From assembly GCF_008364825.1 (NCBI RefSeq), contig NZ_VTTO01000003.1:496001-560000 (forward strand): a stretch of DNA of 64,000 nucleotides. The letters run 5' to 3'. Below the pieces are notes generated by a model. The model worked only from the letters and a program-made list of their open reading frames with translations, searched no databases and was not told where the DNA came from. The number at the start of each line of letters is the position of its first letter. Position 1 is the first letter of the stretch. The DNA is from Azospirillum sp. B21 (GTDB lineage: Bacteria > Pseudomonadota > Alphaproteobacteria > Azospirillales > Azospirillaceae). A program made the position numbers and the translations under genes. Shown in pieces: positions 8,495 to 18,462 of the stretch.

Positions 8495-8662
8495 GGCGCG
8501 ACTATAACGCGTGTCCCCGCAATCGACATAGTGGCACCATGCGCGACGCATCATGGGTGCGCATGGCGGGCAGTCGTGTAAGCGGTTGGCCGTTTCGCCC
8601 TCGTTCCGTGTTACCCTCCATATGCCCTCCTCAGAGGGCCGAGAGACACAGGAGCGATCACG

Positions 8663-8941
8663 ATGGCCTACGACCACAGGTCCAACGACCCCCGGGACCT
8701 GGACGCCCAAGACCTCGCCGAAATGACCCGCAACTTCCTGGCGAAGGGCGGCAACATCGTTCAATGTCCGCCGGGCGCTTCGGAAAACGTGGTGTACCGC
8801 AAGGGCGGCTTCCGCCGCCGCACCCCCAACGACACGAAGGCCGCGGCCGACAAGCCGGCGGACACCAACACGGCAGAGGCCGGCTCCAAGGATGCCGGGC
8901 CGGCGGCGCCGGAGACGAAGACGGAGCCTAGCACCGGCTGA
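8663..8941 (+). CDS. Small conserved-looking protein of unknown function
   Basis: A 92-residue protein with a good ribosome site (AGGAGCGATCACG before ATG). The N-terminal half holds a short compact stretch, EMTRNFLAKGGNIVQCPPG, followed by a basic patch FRRRTP. The last 40 residues are a low-complexity Lys/Ala/Thr/Glu tail likely to be disordered. I do not recognise the family; the FLxxGGxI pattern loosely recalls small transcription-associated proteins such as SutA, but this is weak. It is divergent from the response-regulator gene and convergent with the downstream MarR gene. Confidence 0.65.
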   Translation: MAYDHRSNDPRDLDAQDLAEMTRNFLAKGGNIVQCPPGASENVVYRKGGFRRRTPNDTKAAADKPADTNTAEAGSKDAGPAAPETKTEPSTG

Positions 8942-8962
8942 GGCGGTTGCAGCGTTTCGTTT

Positions 8963-9475
8963 TCAGCGTTTCGCGGCAAGACGGGCAGGGGGAACGGGCG
9001 GTGCGAATTTCGCGCGGTCCCCCTCGTCCAGCATGCCCATCATCACCTTGCGGAATCCCTCCACCGCCTCCGCACCGGCCATGCGGTAGGCGCGGGCGAT
9101 GCGCTGGCGCTGAGTCTCGGACAGCTGGCGCTCCAGCTCAACGCCCTTTTCCGTCAGTTCCAGCAGACGCTGCCGCCGGTCGCGGGCGCCCGTCTGCTGG
9201 TCGATGAAACCCTGGCGCACCAGTTCGCCCAGCACGCGCGACAGACTCTGCTTGGTGATCTTCAGGATCGCCAGCAGTTCCGAAACGGTGATCTTGGGAT
9301 AGCGGCCGACGAAATAGATCACGCGGTGGTGCGCGCGGCCGAAGCCGATCTCCGCCAGAATTTCGTCCGGTTCGGCGGTGAATTCGCGATAGGCGTAGAA
9401 AAGCAGCTCCATTCCGGTCCGGAGTTCCTCCTCGCGGAGGAAGAGCTGGTTCACGCCCGCTTTCAGGTCAGCCAT
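8963..9475 (-). CDS. MarR-family regulator, PetP-like candidate
   Basis: A 170-residue winged-helix protein. The DNA-binding core lies at about residues 50-120, with helix-turn-helix LLAILKITKQSLSRVLGEL and wing TGARDRRQRLLELTEKG. It lacks the redox-active cysteine of OhrR-type members. Its position next to an OmpR-type regulator and kinase recalls the petP-petR arrangement of Rhodobacter capsulatus. That would suggest a role in envelope or respiratory gene control, by context only. The mbfA gene lies 113 bases upstream on the same strand, so co-transcription is possible. Confidence 0.87.
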   Translation of the reverse strand: MADLKAGVNQLFLREEELRTGMELLFYAYREFTAEPDEILAEIGFGRAHHRVIYFVGRYPKITVSELLAILKITKQSLSRVLGELVRQGFIDQQTGARDRRQRLLELTEKGVELERQLSETQRQRIARAYRMAGAEAVEGFRKVMMGMLDEGDRAKFAPPVPPARLAAKR

Positions 9476-9588
9476 GGCGACGCGGTTGGTTCGATTTATT
9501 CTAATTAGGACAGCGGCTCAGACATAAACAATCGTGCGTCCGGTTACAAGAACAAGCTCGTTCAATGAGGCGGCTTTTCCTCCGCCGC

Positions 9589-10545
9589 TCAGGCGCTGCC
9601 GATCAGGATTCCCGTGGCGAAGACCAGCAGTCCGCCGACCACCACCTGGAAGGCGGCCGACAGCAGCGGCGTGTCCATGTAGCGGTTGCGGATCCAGGCG
9701 ATGATGGCCAGTTCGACCACCACCACGGCGATGGCGATGGCGGTCGCCGTCCAGAAATGCGGGATCAGATAGGGCAGGGCGTGGCCCAACCCGCCCAGCG
9801 TGGTCATCGCGCCGCACACCAGCCCGCGCAGCCAAGGGCTGCCGCGTCCGGTCAGCGACCCGTTGTCGGACAGCGCCTCGGCAAAGCCCATGGAGATGCC
9901 GGCGCCGATGGAAGCGGCCAGACCGACCAGGAAGGTCTCGTGGCTGTCCTGCGTGGCGAAGGCGGCGGCGAACAGCGGCGCCAGCGTCGACACCGATCCG
10001 TCCATCAGCCCGGCCAGCCCCGGCTGGATGATCTGCAGCACGAACAGCCGGCGCTCCGATTCGTGTTCCTGCTCCCGCACTTTGGGAGAGACGTATTTCG
10101 CCTCCAGCCGTTCGGCCTTCGCCTCGTGCCGCCGCTCCTCCTCGGCCAGATCGCCCAGCAGCTGGCGAATGGCTGCGTCCTGGGACCGCTGGGCTGCGCG
10201 GGTATAAAATCGCTTGGTCTCGGCCTCCATCAGTTCCGCCTGCCGGCGAACGGTGTCGAGTCCCAACGGGCGCGTCAGCCAGACCGGCTTGCGCTCCACG
10301 AAGCCCTTCACGTCCTGGCGGCGGATCAGCGGGATGTGGTCGCCGAATCGCGTGCGGAAGAGGTCCAGCAGCCGGTGCCGGTGACCGTTCTCCTCCGCGG
10401 CCATGGCGCTGAACATGCGGGCCGTGTCCGGATAGTTTTCGGTCAGACCGTGGGCGAACTCGTCATAGATGCGGCTGTCTTCCTCCTCCAGCGCGATGGC
10501 GAGCGCCAACAGCTCCTTTTCGGTCAGCTCCGAGAAGTTCTTCAT
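9589..10545 (-). CDS. mbfA: Membrane-bound ferritin-like iron exporter MbfA
   Basis: A 318-residue fusion. Residues 1 to about 165 form a ferritin-like (rubrerythrin/erythrin) diiron domain with Glu20 and an EENGH motif at 51-55. A second half-site in EEERRHEAKAERLEAKY supplies the remaining ligands. From about residue 170 follows a VIT1/CCC1-type transporter domain (QPGLAGLMDGSVSTLAPLFAAA) with several membrane segments. MbfA proteins of Agrobacterium and Bradyrhizobium export iron and protect against peroxide, and there they are repressed by Irr. I did not find a clear Irr box in the 270 bases upstream. The ATG at 10545 gives the full ferritin domain. Confidence 0.93.
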   Translation of the reverse strand: MKNFSELTEKELLALAIALEEEDSRIYDEFAHGLTENYPDTARMFSAMAAEENGHRHRLLDLFRTRFGDHIPLIRRQDVKGFVERKPVWLTRPLGLDTVRRQAELMEAETKRFYTRAAQRSQDAAIRQLLGDLAEEERRHEAKAERLEAKYVSPKVREQEHESERRLFVLQIIQPGLAGLMDGSVSTLAPLFAAAFATQDSHETFLVGLAASIGAGISMGFAEALSDNGSLTGRGSPWLRGLVCGAMTTLGGLGHALPYLIPHFWTATAIAIAVVVVELAIIAWIRNRYMDTPLLSAAFQVVVGGLLVFATGILIGSA

Positions 10546-10819
10546 GGGGTCAGGCCTTCACCGCATGTGAATGGTGCGTCGTGAATGAACCTATTCCGAA
10601 TATGGACATCTTCAACTTGGCGGTTCGGCCGATATGGCCGCCCCGTGCCGGCGACGGCATAGGCGGGGTGCTACACGATGTCCCTTAAGGCCAGCACGTG
10701 CGGATGCGCCGGTCGGGTGAGTGGAAATTCGGCGTCGGGCTTGGTATGGGCTGTGGTCACGAGAGGCAAAGAACGTTCCGCAAGTTCCCATATAAAGCCG
10801 AGACAAGAAGGAAACGACC

Positions 10820-11575
10820 ATGACCGCACGCCGGAAGCTGATCGCCGGAAACTGGAAGATGAACGGGTTGAAGGCCGACGGGCTGGATCTCGCCTCCGAC
10901 CTCGCCGGGCGGCTGAAGGGCGCCGGACCGGTCGCTTTCGACATGCTGGTCTGCCCGCCCTTCCCGCTGCTGTTCCCGGTGGGGGAGGCGATCGCCGACA
11001 GCCCGCTGGCGCTGGGCGGCCAGGATTGCGCGCCCAAGACCTCCGGCGCCCATACCGGCGACGTGGCCCCGACCATGCTGAGGGACGCCGGCTGCCGCTT
11101 CGTCATCCTCGGCCATTCGGAGCGCCGCGCCGACCATGGCGAGAGCGACGCCGCGGTCAATGCCAAGGCCGTCGCCGCCCATAAGGAGGGTCTGGTCGCC
11201 ATCATCTGCGTCGGTGAGACCGAGGCGCAGCGCGATGCCGGTCAGGCGAACGCCGTGGTGTCGGGCCAGCTTGCCGGCTCGATTCCCGCCGGTGCGAATC
11301 CGGAGAACACCGTCATCGCCTATGAGCCGGTCTGGGCGATCGGCACCGGCAAGACCGCGACTCCGGACGACGTGAAGGCGATGCACGCCCATATCCGCGC
11401 CGAACTGGCCGGCAAGATCGCCGATCCGGACAAGGTGCGCATCCTCTACGGCGGCTCGGTCAAGCCGGGCAACGCGGCGGAGCTGATGGCGGTGGACAAT
11501 GTGGACGGCGCGCTGGTCGGCGGTGCGTCGCTGAAGGCCGAAGACTTCTGGGGCATCGCCACCGCCTGCCGCTGA
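10820..11575 (+). CDS. tpiA: Triose-phosphate isomerase
   Basis: A 251-residue TIM-barrel enzyme interconverting dihydroxyacetone phosphate and glyceraldehyde 3-phosphate. Catalytic residues are plain: Lys13 in GNWKMN, His99 in ILGHSERR and Glu169 in [11 protein letters not shown]. The phosphate-binding loop is [16 protein letters not shown] lies ahead of the ATG. Length and motifs are normal for the family. The tpiA-secG-pyrG order seen here is common in alphaproteobacteria. A TATAAA sequence sits about 25 bases upstream of the start but is not a well-spaced promoter. Confidence 0.97.
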   Translation: MTARRKLIAGNWKMNGLKADGLDLASDLAGRLKGAGPVAFDMLVCPPFPLLFPVGEAIADSPLALGGQDCAPKTSGAHTGDVAPTMLRDAGCRFVILGHSERRADHGESDAAVNAKAVAAHKEGLVAIICVGETEAQRDAGQANAVVSGQLAGSIPAGANPENTVIAYEPVWAIGTGKTATPDDVKAMHAHIRAELAGKIADPDKVRILYGGSVKPGNAAELMAVDNVDGALVGGASLKAEDFWGIATACR

Positions 11576-11669
11576 TACCGAAGTGCGGTGCCAGCCATGC
11601 CGCCAACGGATACGGCATAGGTATTTTGGCGCTGGCATATCGCGCGGCTCCGCGGTACAAACAATGGGC

Positions 11670-11705
11670 GCGCGCCACGGGCCCTTAAGACGGCCTGTGG
11701 CGCGC
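11670..11705 (+). terminator. Hairpin between tpiA and secG
   Basis: GCGCGCCAC (11670-11678) pairs perfectly with GTGGCGCGC (11697-11705), with a partly paired 18-base loop. Five T residues follow only after a short gap (TATTCGATTTTT). It may be a terminator or attenuator for tpiA, or a structured secG leader, since secG starts 38 bases later. Confidence 0.6.
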
Positions 11706-11742
11706 TATTCGATTTTTGGGATGGGTGTGGGGTGAGCATCGC

Positions 11743-12084
11743 ATGGAATCGGTGATTCTGGTTATTCACCTGCTGATCGCCGTTGGGCTGGTCGGCGTGA
11801 TCCTGATCCAGCGGTCGGAAGGCGGCGGGCTCGGCATCGGCGGCGGCACCATGGGCGGCATGATGAGCACCCGCGGAACGGCCAATCTGCTGACGCGGAC
11901 CACCGGCATCCTGGCGGCCTGCTTCTTCGCCACCAGCATCGTGCTGGCGATCCTTGCCGGCGGGCATTCCCGCCCGGCGTCGATCATCGACAGCCTGCCG
12001 GCGGCGCCTTCGCAGTCGACCGCTCCGGCGGCCCCGGCGCAGCCTGCCGCTCCGGCCCAACCCGCGCCGCCGGTGGCCCAGTAA
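11743..12084 (+). CDS. secG: Preprotein translocase subunit SecG
   Basis: A 113-residue inner-membrane protein, a small subunit of the SecYEG protein-export channel. Two membrane segments lie at about residues 3-22 (VILVIHLLIAVGLVGVILIQ) and 50-70. They flank the conserved glycine-rich loop RSEGGGLGIGGGTMGGMMSTRG. The C-terminal 35 residues are an Ala/Pro/Gln-rich tail, a common alphaproteobacterial extension. The ATG at 11743 is chosen over an upstream ATG because it gives the standard SecG N-terminus and follows GGTGAG. A terminator follows at 12124. Confidence 0.95.
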   Translation: MESVILVIHLLIAVGLVGVILIQRSEGGGLGIGGGTMGGMMSTRGTANLLTRTTGILAACFFATSIVLAILAGGHSRPASIIDSLPAAPSQSTAPAAPAQPAAPAQPAPPVAQ

Positions 12085-12123
12085 AGGGATCACCCCAGCA
12101 GCGCACGGGTACGAGCGAACAGC

Positions 12124-12156
12124 GAGGCGGCCTCCCCGAAGCCGCCTCTTTCTTTT
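12124..12156 (+). terminator. Rho-independent terminator after secG
   Basis: GAGGCGGC (12124-12131) pairs with GCCGCCTC (12141-12148), and TTTCTTTT follows. It separates secG from pyrG. Confidence 0.88.
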
Positions 12157-12211
12157 GAGGGCCGACGTTCGCGACGCCATGTCTCGGCGGCGACCCTTCG
12201 GGGGACGTTGA

Positions 12212-13975
<1,764 letters not shown>

Positions 13976-14020
13976 GGGCTGGGGGGAGCGACGTTAGACC
14001 CCAGGAGTCACCTAGACATG

Positions 14021-14052
14021 AAAAAGCTCCGCCCCCAAAAGCGGGGCTTTTT
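14021..14052. terminator. Terminator after pyrG
   Basis: AAAAAGC and GCTTTTT arms enclose a GC-rich inner stem (CGCCCC with GCGGGG). Both ends carry A or T runs, so it can act in both directions. It stands between pyrG and the esterase gene. Confidence 0.85.
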
Positions 14053-14160
14053 CGTGCCCGCCACCTTCCCTATACGTCACCTTCCTTGCACCCCCGACTC
14101 CCCTGTGCGACGATCCTCTGAAAATCGCGTAAGCGAACAATCGGATCGGGGGGAAGGACC

Positions 14161-15990
14161 ATGAACCGCGCCAGGATCGCCGCACTCGCCACCTGCCTGA
14201 CCGCACTCGCCGCAGTCCCGATCTCGGCGGCGGACTACTCCTCCACCATCTTCTTCGGCGACAGCCTGACCGACAGCGGAGCGTTCCAGCCGCTGCTGCC
14301 GTTCGGCGGCAAGTTCACCACCAATCCCGGCCCAGTGTGGGCGGAGAGCCTCGCCGGCGCGCTCGGCACCACCGCGGTCACGGCGGTTCGGGGCGGCACC
14401 GACTATGCGGTCGGCGGGGCGCGGGTGAACACCTCGGTCGGCGTGCCGGCGACCGGTCCGACGGCTCTGGCGCCCAGCGTGGCGACGCAGATCTCCGGCT
14501 ATCTCGCCTCCACCGGCGGGCGGGCCGATCCGAATGCGCTCTACACCGTCTGGGGCGGCGCCAACGACATCCTTGCCTCGCTGAGCAACCCGGCCACCGC
14601 CCAAGCGACGGTGACCCAGGCGGCGTCCGATCTGGTGACGCAGGTCGCACGGCTGCGCGCCGCCGGTGCGCGCACCATCCTGGTTCCCACCGTGCCGGAC
14701 ATCGGCTCGACACCGTTCGGACAGGCGCAGGGCGCCGCCGCGGCCGGGCAGATCTCGCAATTGGTCGGCGGCTATAACCAGCTGGTCACGTTGGGGCTGG
14801 CGAATGCCGGCGTCTCGGTCATCCCGATCGACACCTATTCCCTGCTGCGGGCCGCAGTGGCGAATCCGGCATCCTTCGGCTTCACCAACGTGACGGGAAC
14901 CGCCTGCACCACCAGCAGTTCGCTGCTCTGCACCTCCGCTACCCTCGTGGCGCCGAACGCGGCGGAGAGCTATCTGTTCGCCGATGGTGTCCATCCGACG
15001 ACCGCCGGACATCGCGCCGTGTCCGACTTCGTGCTGAATGCACTTACGGCGCCCGGCAACGTCGCCCAGCTCGCCGAATCGCCGCTGCGCACGCGCGACC
15101 GGGTGACCGCGACGATCCTCGCCCAGGCGGCGACCAGTCTGTGGAGCCGCAAGCCCGGCGAGACGGGCGCCTGGATCAGCGGCGGGGCAGGGCGCTTGAC
15201 CAGCGACCACACCGGCGATCCCGGTGCCGGCGGTCAGGCGGAGGTGCGCGGCACGCCGCTGTCGGTCAGCGTGGGCATCGACAAGCGCTTCGGAGAAAAT
15301 CTGCTGCTGGGCGTGGCCGGCACGCTGTCCCATTATCGCGGCAGCTTTTCCACAGGCGGCGATTACAAGCAGCGCGACTATGTGCTGAGCGGCTACGGCG
15401 TCTACCGCATGGGCGGCGCCTTTGTGAACGGCGTCGGGTCCTTTGGCTTCACCGATTACGACCTGCGCCGCGGTGTCACCATCAACGGCACCGATCATTC
15501 GACCGGCGGCAACACTGAGGGCATCAACGCCTCCATCGGTGTCGAGGGCGGCTACGACTTCACCATGGGCGGCCTGACCCACGGTCCGGTGCTTGGCCTG
15601 CGCTACCAGCATGTGGAGGTGGAGGGCTTCGGCGAGGACAGCAGCCTGTTCGGCTTCACCTACCGGTCGCAGACCCGCAACTCGCTGGTCGGCAGCGTCG
15701 GGTATCAGGCGGCCTATGATTTCGGCAGCGTCCTGCCCTATGCCAAGGTGACGCTGAACCGCGAGTTCAAGGACGACCAGCGCAGCATCACGGTGGAAAG
15801 CCGCAGCATCTCCACGCTGGCCTACGAGGTGGCTGTGGCGAAGCCGGATCGTAGCTACGTCGATCTGACGGCCGGGGCTTCCTTCCGGCTGGCGGCGTCG
15901 GTGACCGGCACGCTCGGCCTGAATGCCCGGTTGGGTGACGAGGACCGCCGCGACTACGGCGGCTTCATCGGGCTCAACGTTGGGTTCTGA
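14161..15990 (+). CDS. GDSL-type esterase autotransporter (EstA-like)
   Basis: A 609-residue type V secreted lipase/esterase. A Sec signal peptide covers about residues 1-23 (cleavage near ISA-AD). The SGNH hydrolase passenger has block I FFGDSLTDSG with nucleophile Ser35, block III WGGANDIL, and Asp275/His278 in FADGVHPTTAGH. From about residue 340 an autotransporter beta-barrel follows, with alternating strands and the usual terminal phenylalanine (GLNVGF). The enzyme would be displayed on the outer membrane, as Pseudomonas EstA is, where it cleaves lipid-like esters. It stands alone, flanked by a terminator on the left, and has its own leader. Confidence 0.93.
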   Translation: MNRARIAALATCLTALAAVPISAADYSSTIFFGDSLTDSGAFQPLLPFGGKFTTNPGPVWAESLAGALGTTAVTAVRGGTDYAVGGARVNTSVGVPATGPTALAPSVATQISGYLASTGGRADPNALYTVWGGANDILASLSNPATAQATVTQAASDLVTQVARLRAAGARTILVPTVPDIGSTPFGQAQGAAAAGQISQLVGGYNQLVTLGLANAGVSVIPIDTYSLLRAAVANPASFGFTNVTGTACTTSSSLLCTSATLVAPNAAESYLFADGVHPTTAGHRAVSDFVLNALTAPGNVAQLAESPLRTRDRVTATILAQAATSLWSRKPGETGAWISGGAGRLTSDHTGDPGAGGQAEVRGTPLSVSVGIDKRFGENLLLGVAGTLSHYRGSFSTGGDYKQRDYVLSGYGVYRMGGAFVNGVGSFGFTDYDLRRGVTINGTDHSTGGNTEGINASIGVEGGYDFTMGGLTHGPVLGLRYQHVEVEGFGEDSSLFGFTYRSQTRNSLVGSVGYQAAYDFGSVLPYAKVTLNREFKDDQRSITVESRSISTLAYEVAVAKPDRSYVDLTAGASFRLAASVTGTLGLNARLGDEDRRDYGGFIGLNVGF

Positions 15991-16064
15991 CCAAAGGCGG
16001 GGTGACCGGGGCCAAGTCCGCTCCATATCAGGGGCGGATTTGCCAACGGGAGGATAAGAACGCC

Positions 16065-16772
16065 ATGTCAGAGGTGATGATCGATGCAGCCGACGGCGGC
16101 CGTTTTTCGGCTTATGTCGCCGAACCCACGGTGACTTCGGCCGGCAGGCTGGCCGGCGGTCTGGTGGTGATCCAGGAGATCTTCGGAGTTAACGCGGTGA
16201 TGCGCGAGCTGTGCGACTGGTACGCCTCGCAAGGCTTTCTCGCGGTGTGCCCCGACCTGTTCTGGCGCCAGCAGCCGGGCGTGCAGCTGACCGACAAGAC
16301 CGAGGCGGAGTGGAACCAGGCCTTCGCCCTGATGAACGGCATGGACCAGGACAAGGCGGTGGAGGACCTGAAGGCCGCCCTCGCCTGGGTCCGGGGGCAG
16401 GAGGGCTGCACCGGCAAGGCCGGCAGCGTCGGCTACTGTCTGGGCGGCCGGCTGGCCTTCATGATGGCGACGCGGTCGGATGCGGACGCCAATGTCGGCT
16501 ATTACGGCGTCGGACTGGAAGGGCTGCTGGGCGAGGCCGGCAAGATCGCCAAGCCGCTGCTGCTGCACATCGCGGAGAACGACAAGTTCTCCAGCCCTGA
16601 TAAGCGCGACGCCCTGCTGGCCGGGGTGAAGGGCAACAAGTGGGTGACCGCCAAGGTCTATCCCGGCATGGACCACGCCTTCGCCCGGCCGGGCGGCGAG
16701 CATTACGACCGGGATGCCGCCGACGAGGCGAACCGGCTGACGGTGGAGTTCTTCCGGACGCATCTGGGGTGA
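16065..16772 (+). CDS. Dienelactone hydrolase family protein
   Basis: A 235-residue alpha/beta hydrolase of the carboxymethylenebutenolidase family. The triad is visible: Cys125 in VGYCLGGR, Asp173 in AENDKFSS and His204 in [11 protein letters not shown]. Glu38 in VIQEIFGVN is the residue that holds the cysteine in the resting enzyme. The ATG at 16065 follows GGGAGGATAAG and gives the usual short N-terminus. No aromatic-degradation genes are nearby, so the physiological substrate is open; many such proteins are housekeeping hydrolases. Confidence 0.93.
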   Translation: MSEVMIDAADGGRFSAYVAEPTVTSAGRLAGGLVVIQEIFGVNAVMRELCDWYASQGFLAVCPDLFWRQQPGVQLTDKTEAEWNQAFALMNGMDQDKAVEDLKAALAWVRGQEGCTGKAGSVGYCLGGRLAFMMATRSDADANVGYYGVGLEGLLGEAGKIAKPLLLHIAENDKFSSPDKRDALLAGVKGNKWVTAKVYPGMDHAFARPGGEHYDRDAADEANRLTVEFFRTHLG

Positions 16773-16778
16773 GCCTCC

Positions 16779-16919
16779 ATCCCCTCTCCCCCCCGGGGAG
16801 AGGGTCAGGGTGAAGGGGGATGCGTGGCGAGGATTGCCGCAAAGGCACGCGGTGCATCCCCCTCACCCTCCCCACGCCTGCGGCGCGGGTCCCCTCCCTC
16901 TCCCCGGGGGAGAGAGGGC
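16779..16919. repeat. Intergenic palindromic repeat (REP/BIME-like)
   Basis: A 141-base mosaic of nested palindromes. CCCTCTCCCC with GGGGAGAGGG lies at the left and a similar pair at the right end. The middle arms GGGTGAAGGGGGATGC (16808-16823) and GCATCCCCCTCACCC (16854-16868) pair with a single bulge. Such elements are dispersed between genes in many proteobacteria. It lies downstream of the dienelactone hydrolase gene and upstream of kdsA, and holds no gene. Confidence 0.82.
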
Positions 16920-17007
16920 GATGACTGCGATTGACCATCCCCCCCATTTAATGGGATGCAAAGGTCCACGGGCGCCCTCTCGCCCGTTTTCGTTTTGGAG
17001 CACTCCG

Positions 17008-17835
17008 ATGACCACGCCGCGCGCCGTTCAGATCGGCGACCTGACCATTGCCAACGACCGTCCCTTCGTCCTGATCGCCGGCCCCTGTCAAATGGAAAGC
17101 CGCGACCATGCGCTGGAGACCGCGTCCGCGCTGGTGGAGATGACCAAGGCGCTGGGCATGGGGCTGATCTACAAGTCCAGCTTCGACAAGGCCAACCGAA
17201 CCTCCATCACCACCGCGCGCGGGCTGGGCATGGACAAGGCGCTGCCGATTTTCGCGGAAATCCGCGAACGCTTCGGCTGCCCGGTCATCACCGATGTGCA
17301 TGAGTCCAGCCAGTGCGCGCCGGTCGCCGAGGCGGTGGACGTGCTGCAGATCCCGGCCTTCCTCTGCCGCCAGACCGACCTGCTGATCGCCGCCGCCCAG
17401 ACCGGTCGGGCCGTGAACGTCAAGAAGGGCCAGTTCCTGGCGCCGTGGGACATGAAGAACGTCGCCGCCAAGCTGGTCGCCTCGGGCAACGAGCGCGTGC
17501 TGCTGTGTGAGCGCGGCGCCAGCTTCGGCTACAACACGCTGGTGTCGGACATGCGGTCTCTGCCGATCATGGCGGAGACCGGGTTCCCGGTGGTGTTCGA
17601 CGCCACCCACTCCGTCCAGCAGCCGGGCGGGCAGGGCACGACCTCGGGCGGGCAGCGGGAATTCGTACCGGTGCTGGCCCGTGCGGCCATCGCAGTCGGC
17701 GTCGCCGCCGTCTTCATGGAAACGCATGAGAACCCGGATTGCGCCCCCAGCGACGGCCCCAACATGGTCCCGCTGACGGACATGCCGGCCCTGCTGGCGA
17801 AGCTGCAGGCCTTCGACCGTCTGGCCAAGTCCTAA
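17008..17835 (+). CDS. kdsA: 3-deoxy-D-manno-octulosonate 8-phosphate synthase
   Basis: A 275-residue TIM-barrel enzyme condensing phosphoenolpyruvate with arabinose 5-phosphate to make Kdo-8-phosphate for lipopolysaccharide. It has [12 protein letters not shown] near the start, FDKANRTS, the [10 protein letters not shown] segment and [17 protein letters not shown]. Cys27 in IAGPCQMES stands where the metal-independent Escherichia coli enzyme has asparagine, so a metal-dependent enzyme is expected. The ATG at 17008 follows GGAG with good spacing; the frame runs open upstream through a palindromic repeat. Confidence 0.96.
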   Translation: MTTPRAVQIGDLTIANDRPFVLIAGPCQMESRDHALETASALVEMTKALGMGLIYKSSFDKANRTSITTARGLGMDKALPIFAEIRERFGCPVITDVHESSQCAPVAEAVDVLQIPAFLCRQTDLLIAAAQTGRAVNVKKGQFLAPWDMKNVAAKLVASGNERVLLCERGASFGYNTLVSDMRSLPIMAETGFPVVFDATHSVQQPGGQGTTSGGQREFVPVLARAAIAVGVAAVFMETHENPDCAPSDGPNMVPLTDMPALLAKLQAFDRLAKS

Positions 17836-17910
17836 AAACGCTTAATTTGGCAGGCAAGTGGCGCCGTGCTTGACTGGCGCCTCTTCCGCTTCAGCCGTTC
17901 GGGGGCGAGC

Positions 17911-18381
17911 ATGATGTTCGGTCGGGGTTTTCGGGGTGCCGTGATGGCGCTCCTCCTGCTGGTGGTCGCCTTCCCGGCGGCGGCGCTGGAGAGCTTTCAG
18001 AAGTCCAAGCTGACCGTGGAGACGGCGGGCGGCGGCAAGTTCCGCTTCAATGTCGAGCTGGCGTTGACTCCCGGCCAGCAGGCGCAGGGCCTGATGTACC
18101 GCCAGTCGATGCCGGCCGATGCCGGAATGCTGTTCGTCTACGACCAGGTGCAGCCGGCCAGCTTCTGGATGAAGAACACCCTGATCCCGCTGGACATGCT
18201 GTTCATCGCCGCCGACGGCCGCATCGTGAACATCCACGAGCGCGCGGTGCCGGAATCGCTGGATTCCGTCAGTTCCGACGGCCCGGTGAAGGCCATCCTG
18301 GAATTGAACGGCGGCATGGCGTCACGGCTGGGCATCCGCCCCGGCGACCGCGTGGTGTCGCCCGACATCACGAAGCCGTAA
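17911..18381 (+). CDS. DUF192 family secreted protein
   Basis: A 156-residue protein with an N-terminal Sec signal (RGFRGAVMALLLLVVAFPAAA, cleavage near AAA-LE). A DUF192 domain follows, with the signature LMYRQSMPADAGMLFVYD and the conserved FWMKNTLIPLDMLFI. The family is widespread and small, and its biochemical function is unknown; one archaeal relative was crystallised as a compact beta-barrel. Two adjacent ATG codons at 17911 and 17914 are possible starts. It follows kdsA after 75 bases, and may share its transcript. Confidence 0.88.
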   Translation: MMFGRGFRGAVMALLLLVVAFPAAALESFQKSKLTVETAGGGKFRFNVELALTPGQQAQGLMYRQSMPADAGMLFVYDQVQPASFWMKNTLIPLDMLFIAADGRIVNIHERAVPESLDSVSSDGPVKAILELNGGMASRLGIRPGDRVVSPDITKP

Positions 18382-18462
18382 GCGGAAAGACGATCCCCCG
18401 CCCATGACTTTCGCTTAAACTCCCCCAGATTGATCGCGCGGGGTGCGGCGCGGAGGGCAGGC

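Noticed and set aside
10546..10819. Irr-type iron control element before mbfA
   Set aside because: No TTTAGAA-N3-TTCTAAA-like symmetric site could be found, although the family is Irr-controlled in rhizobia.
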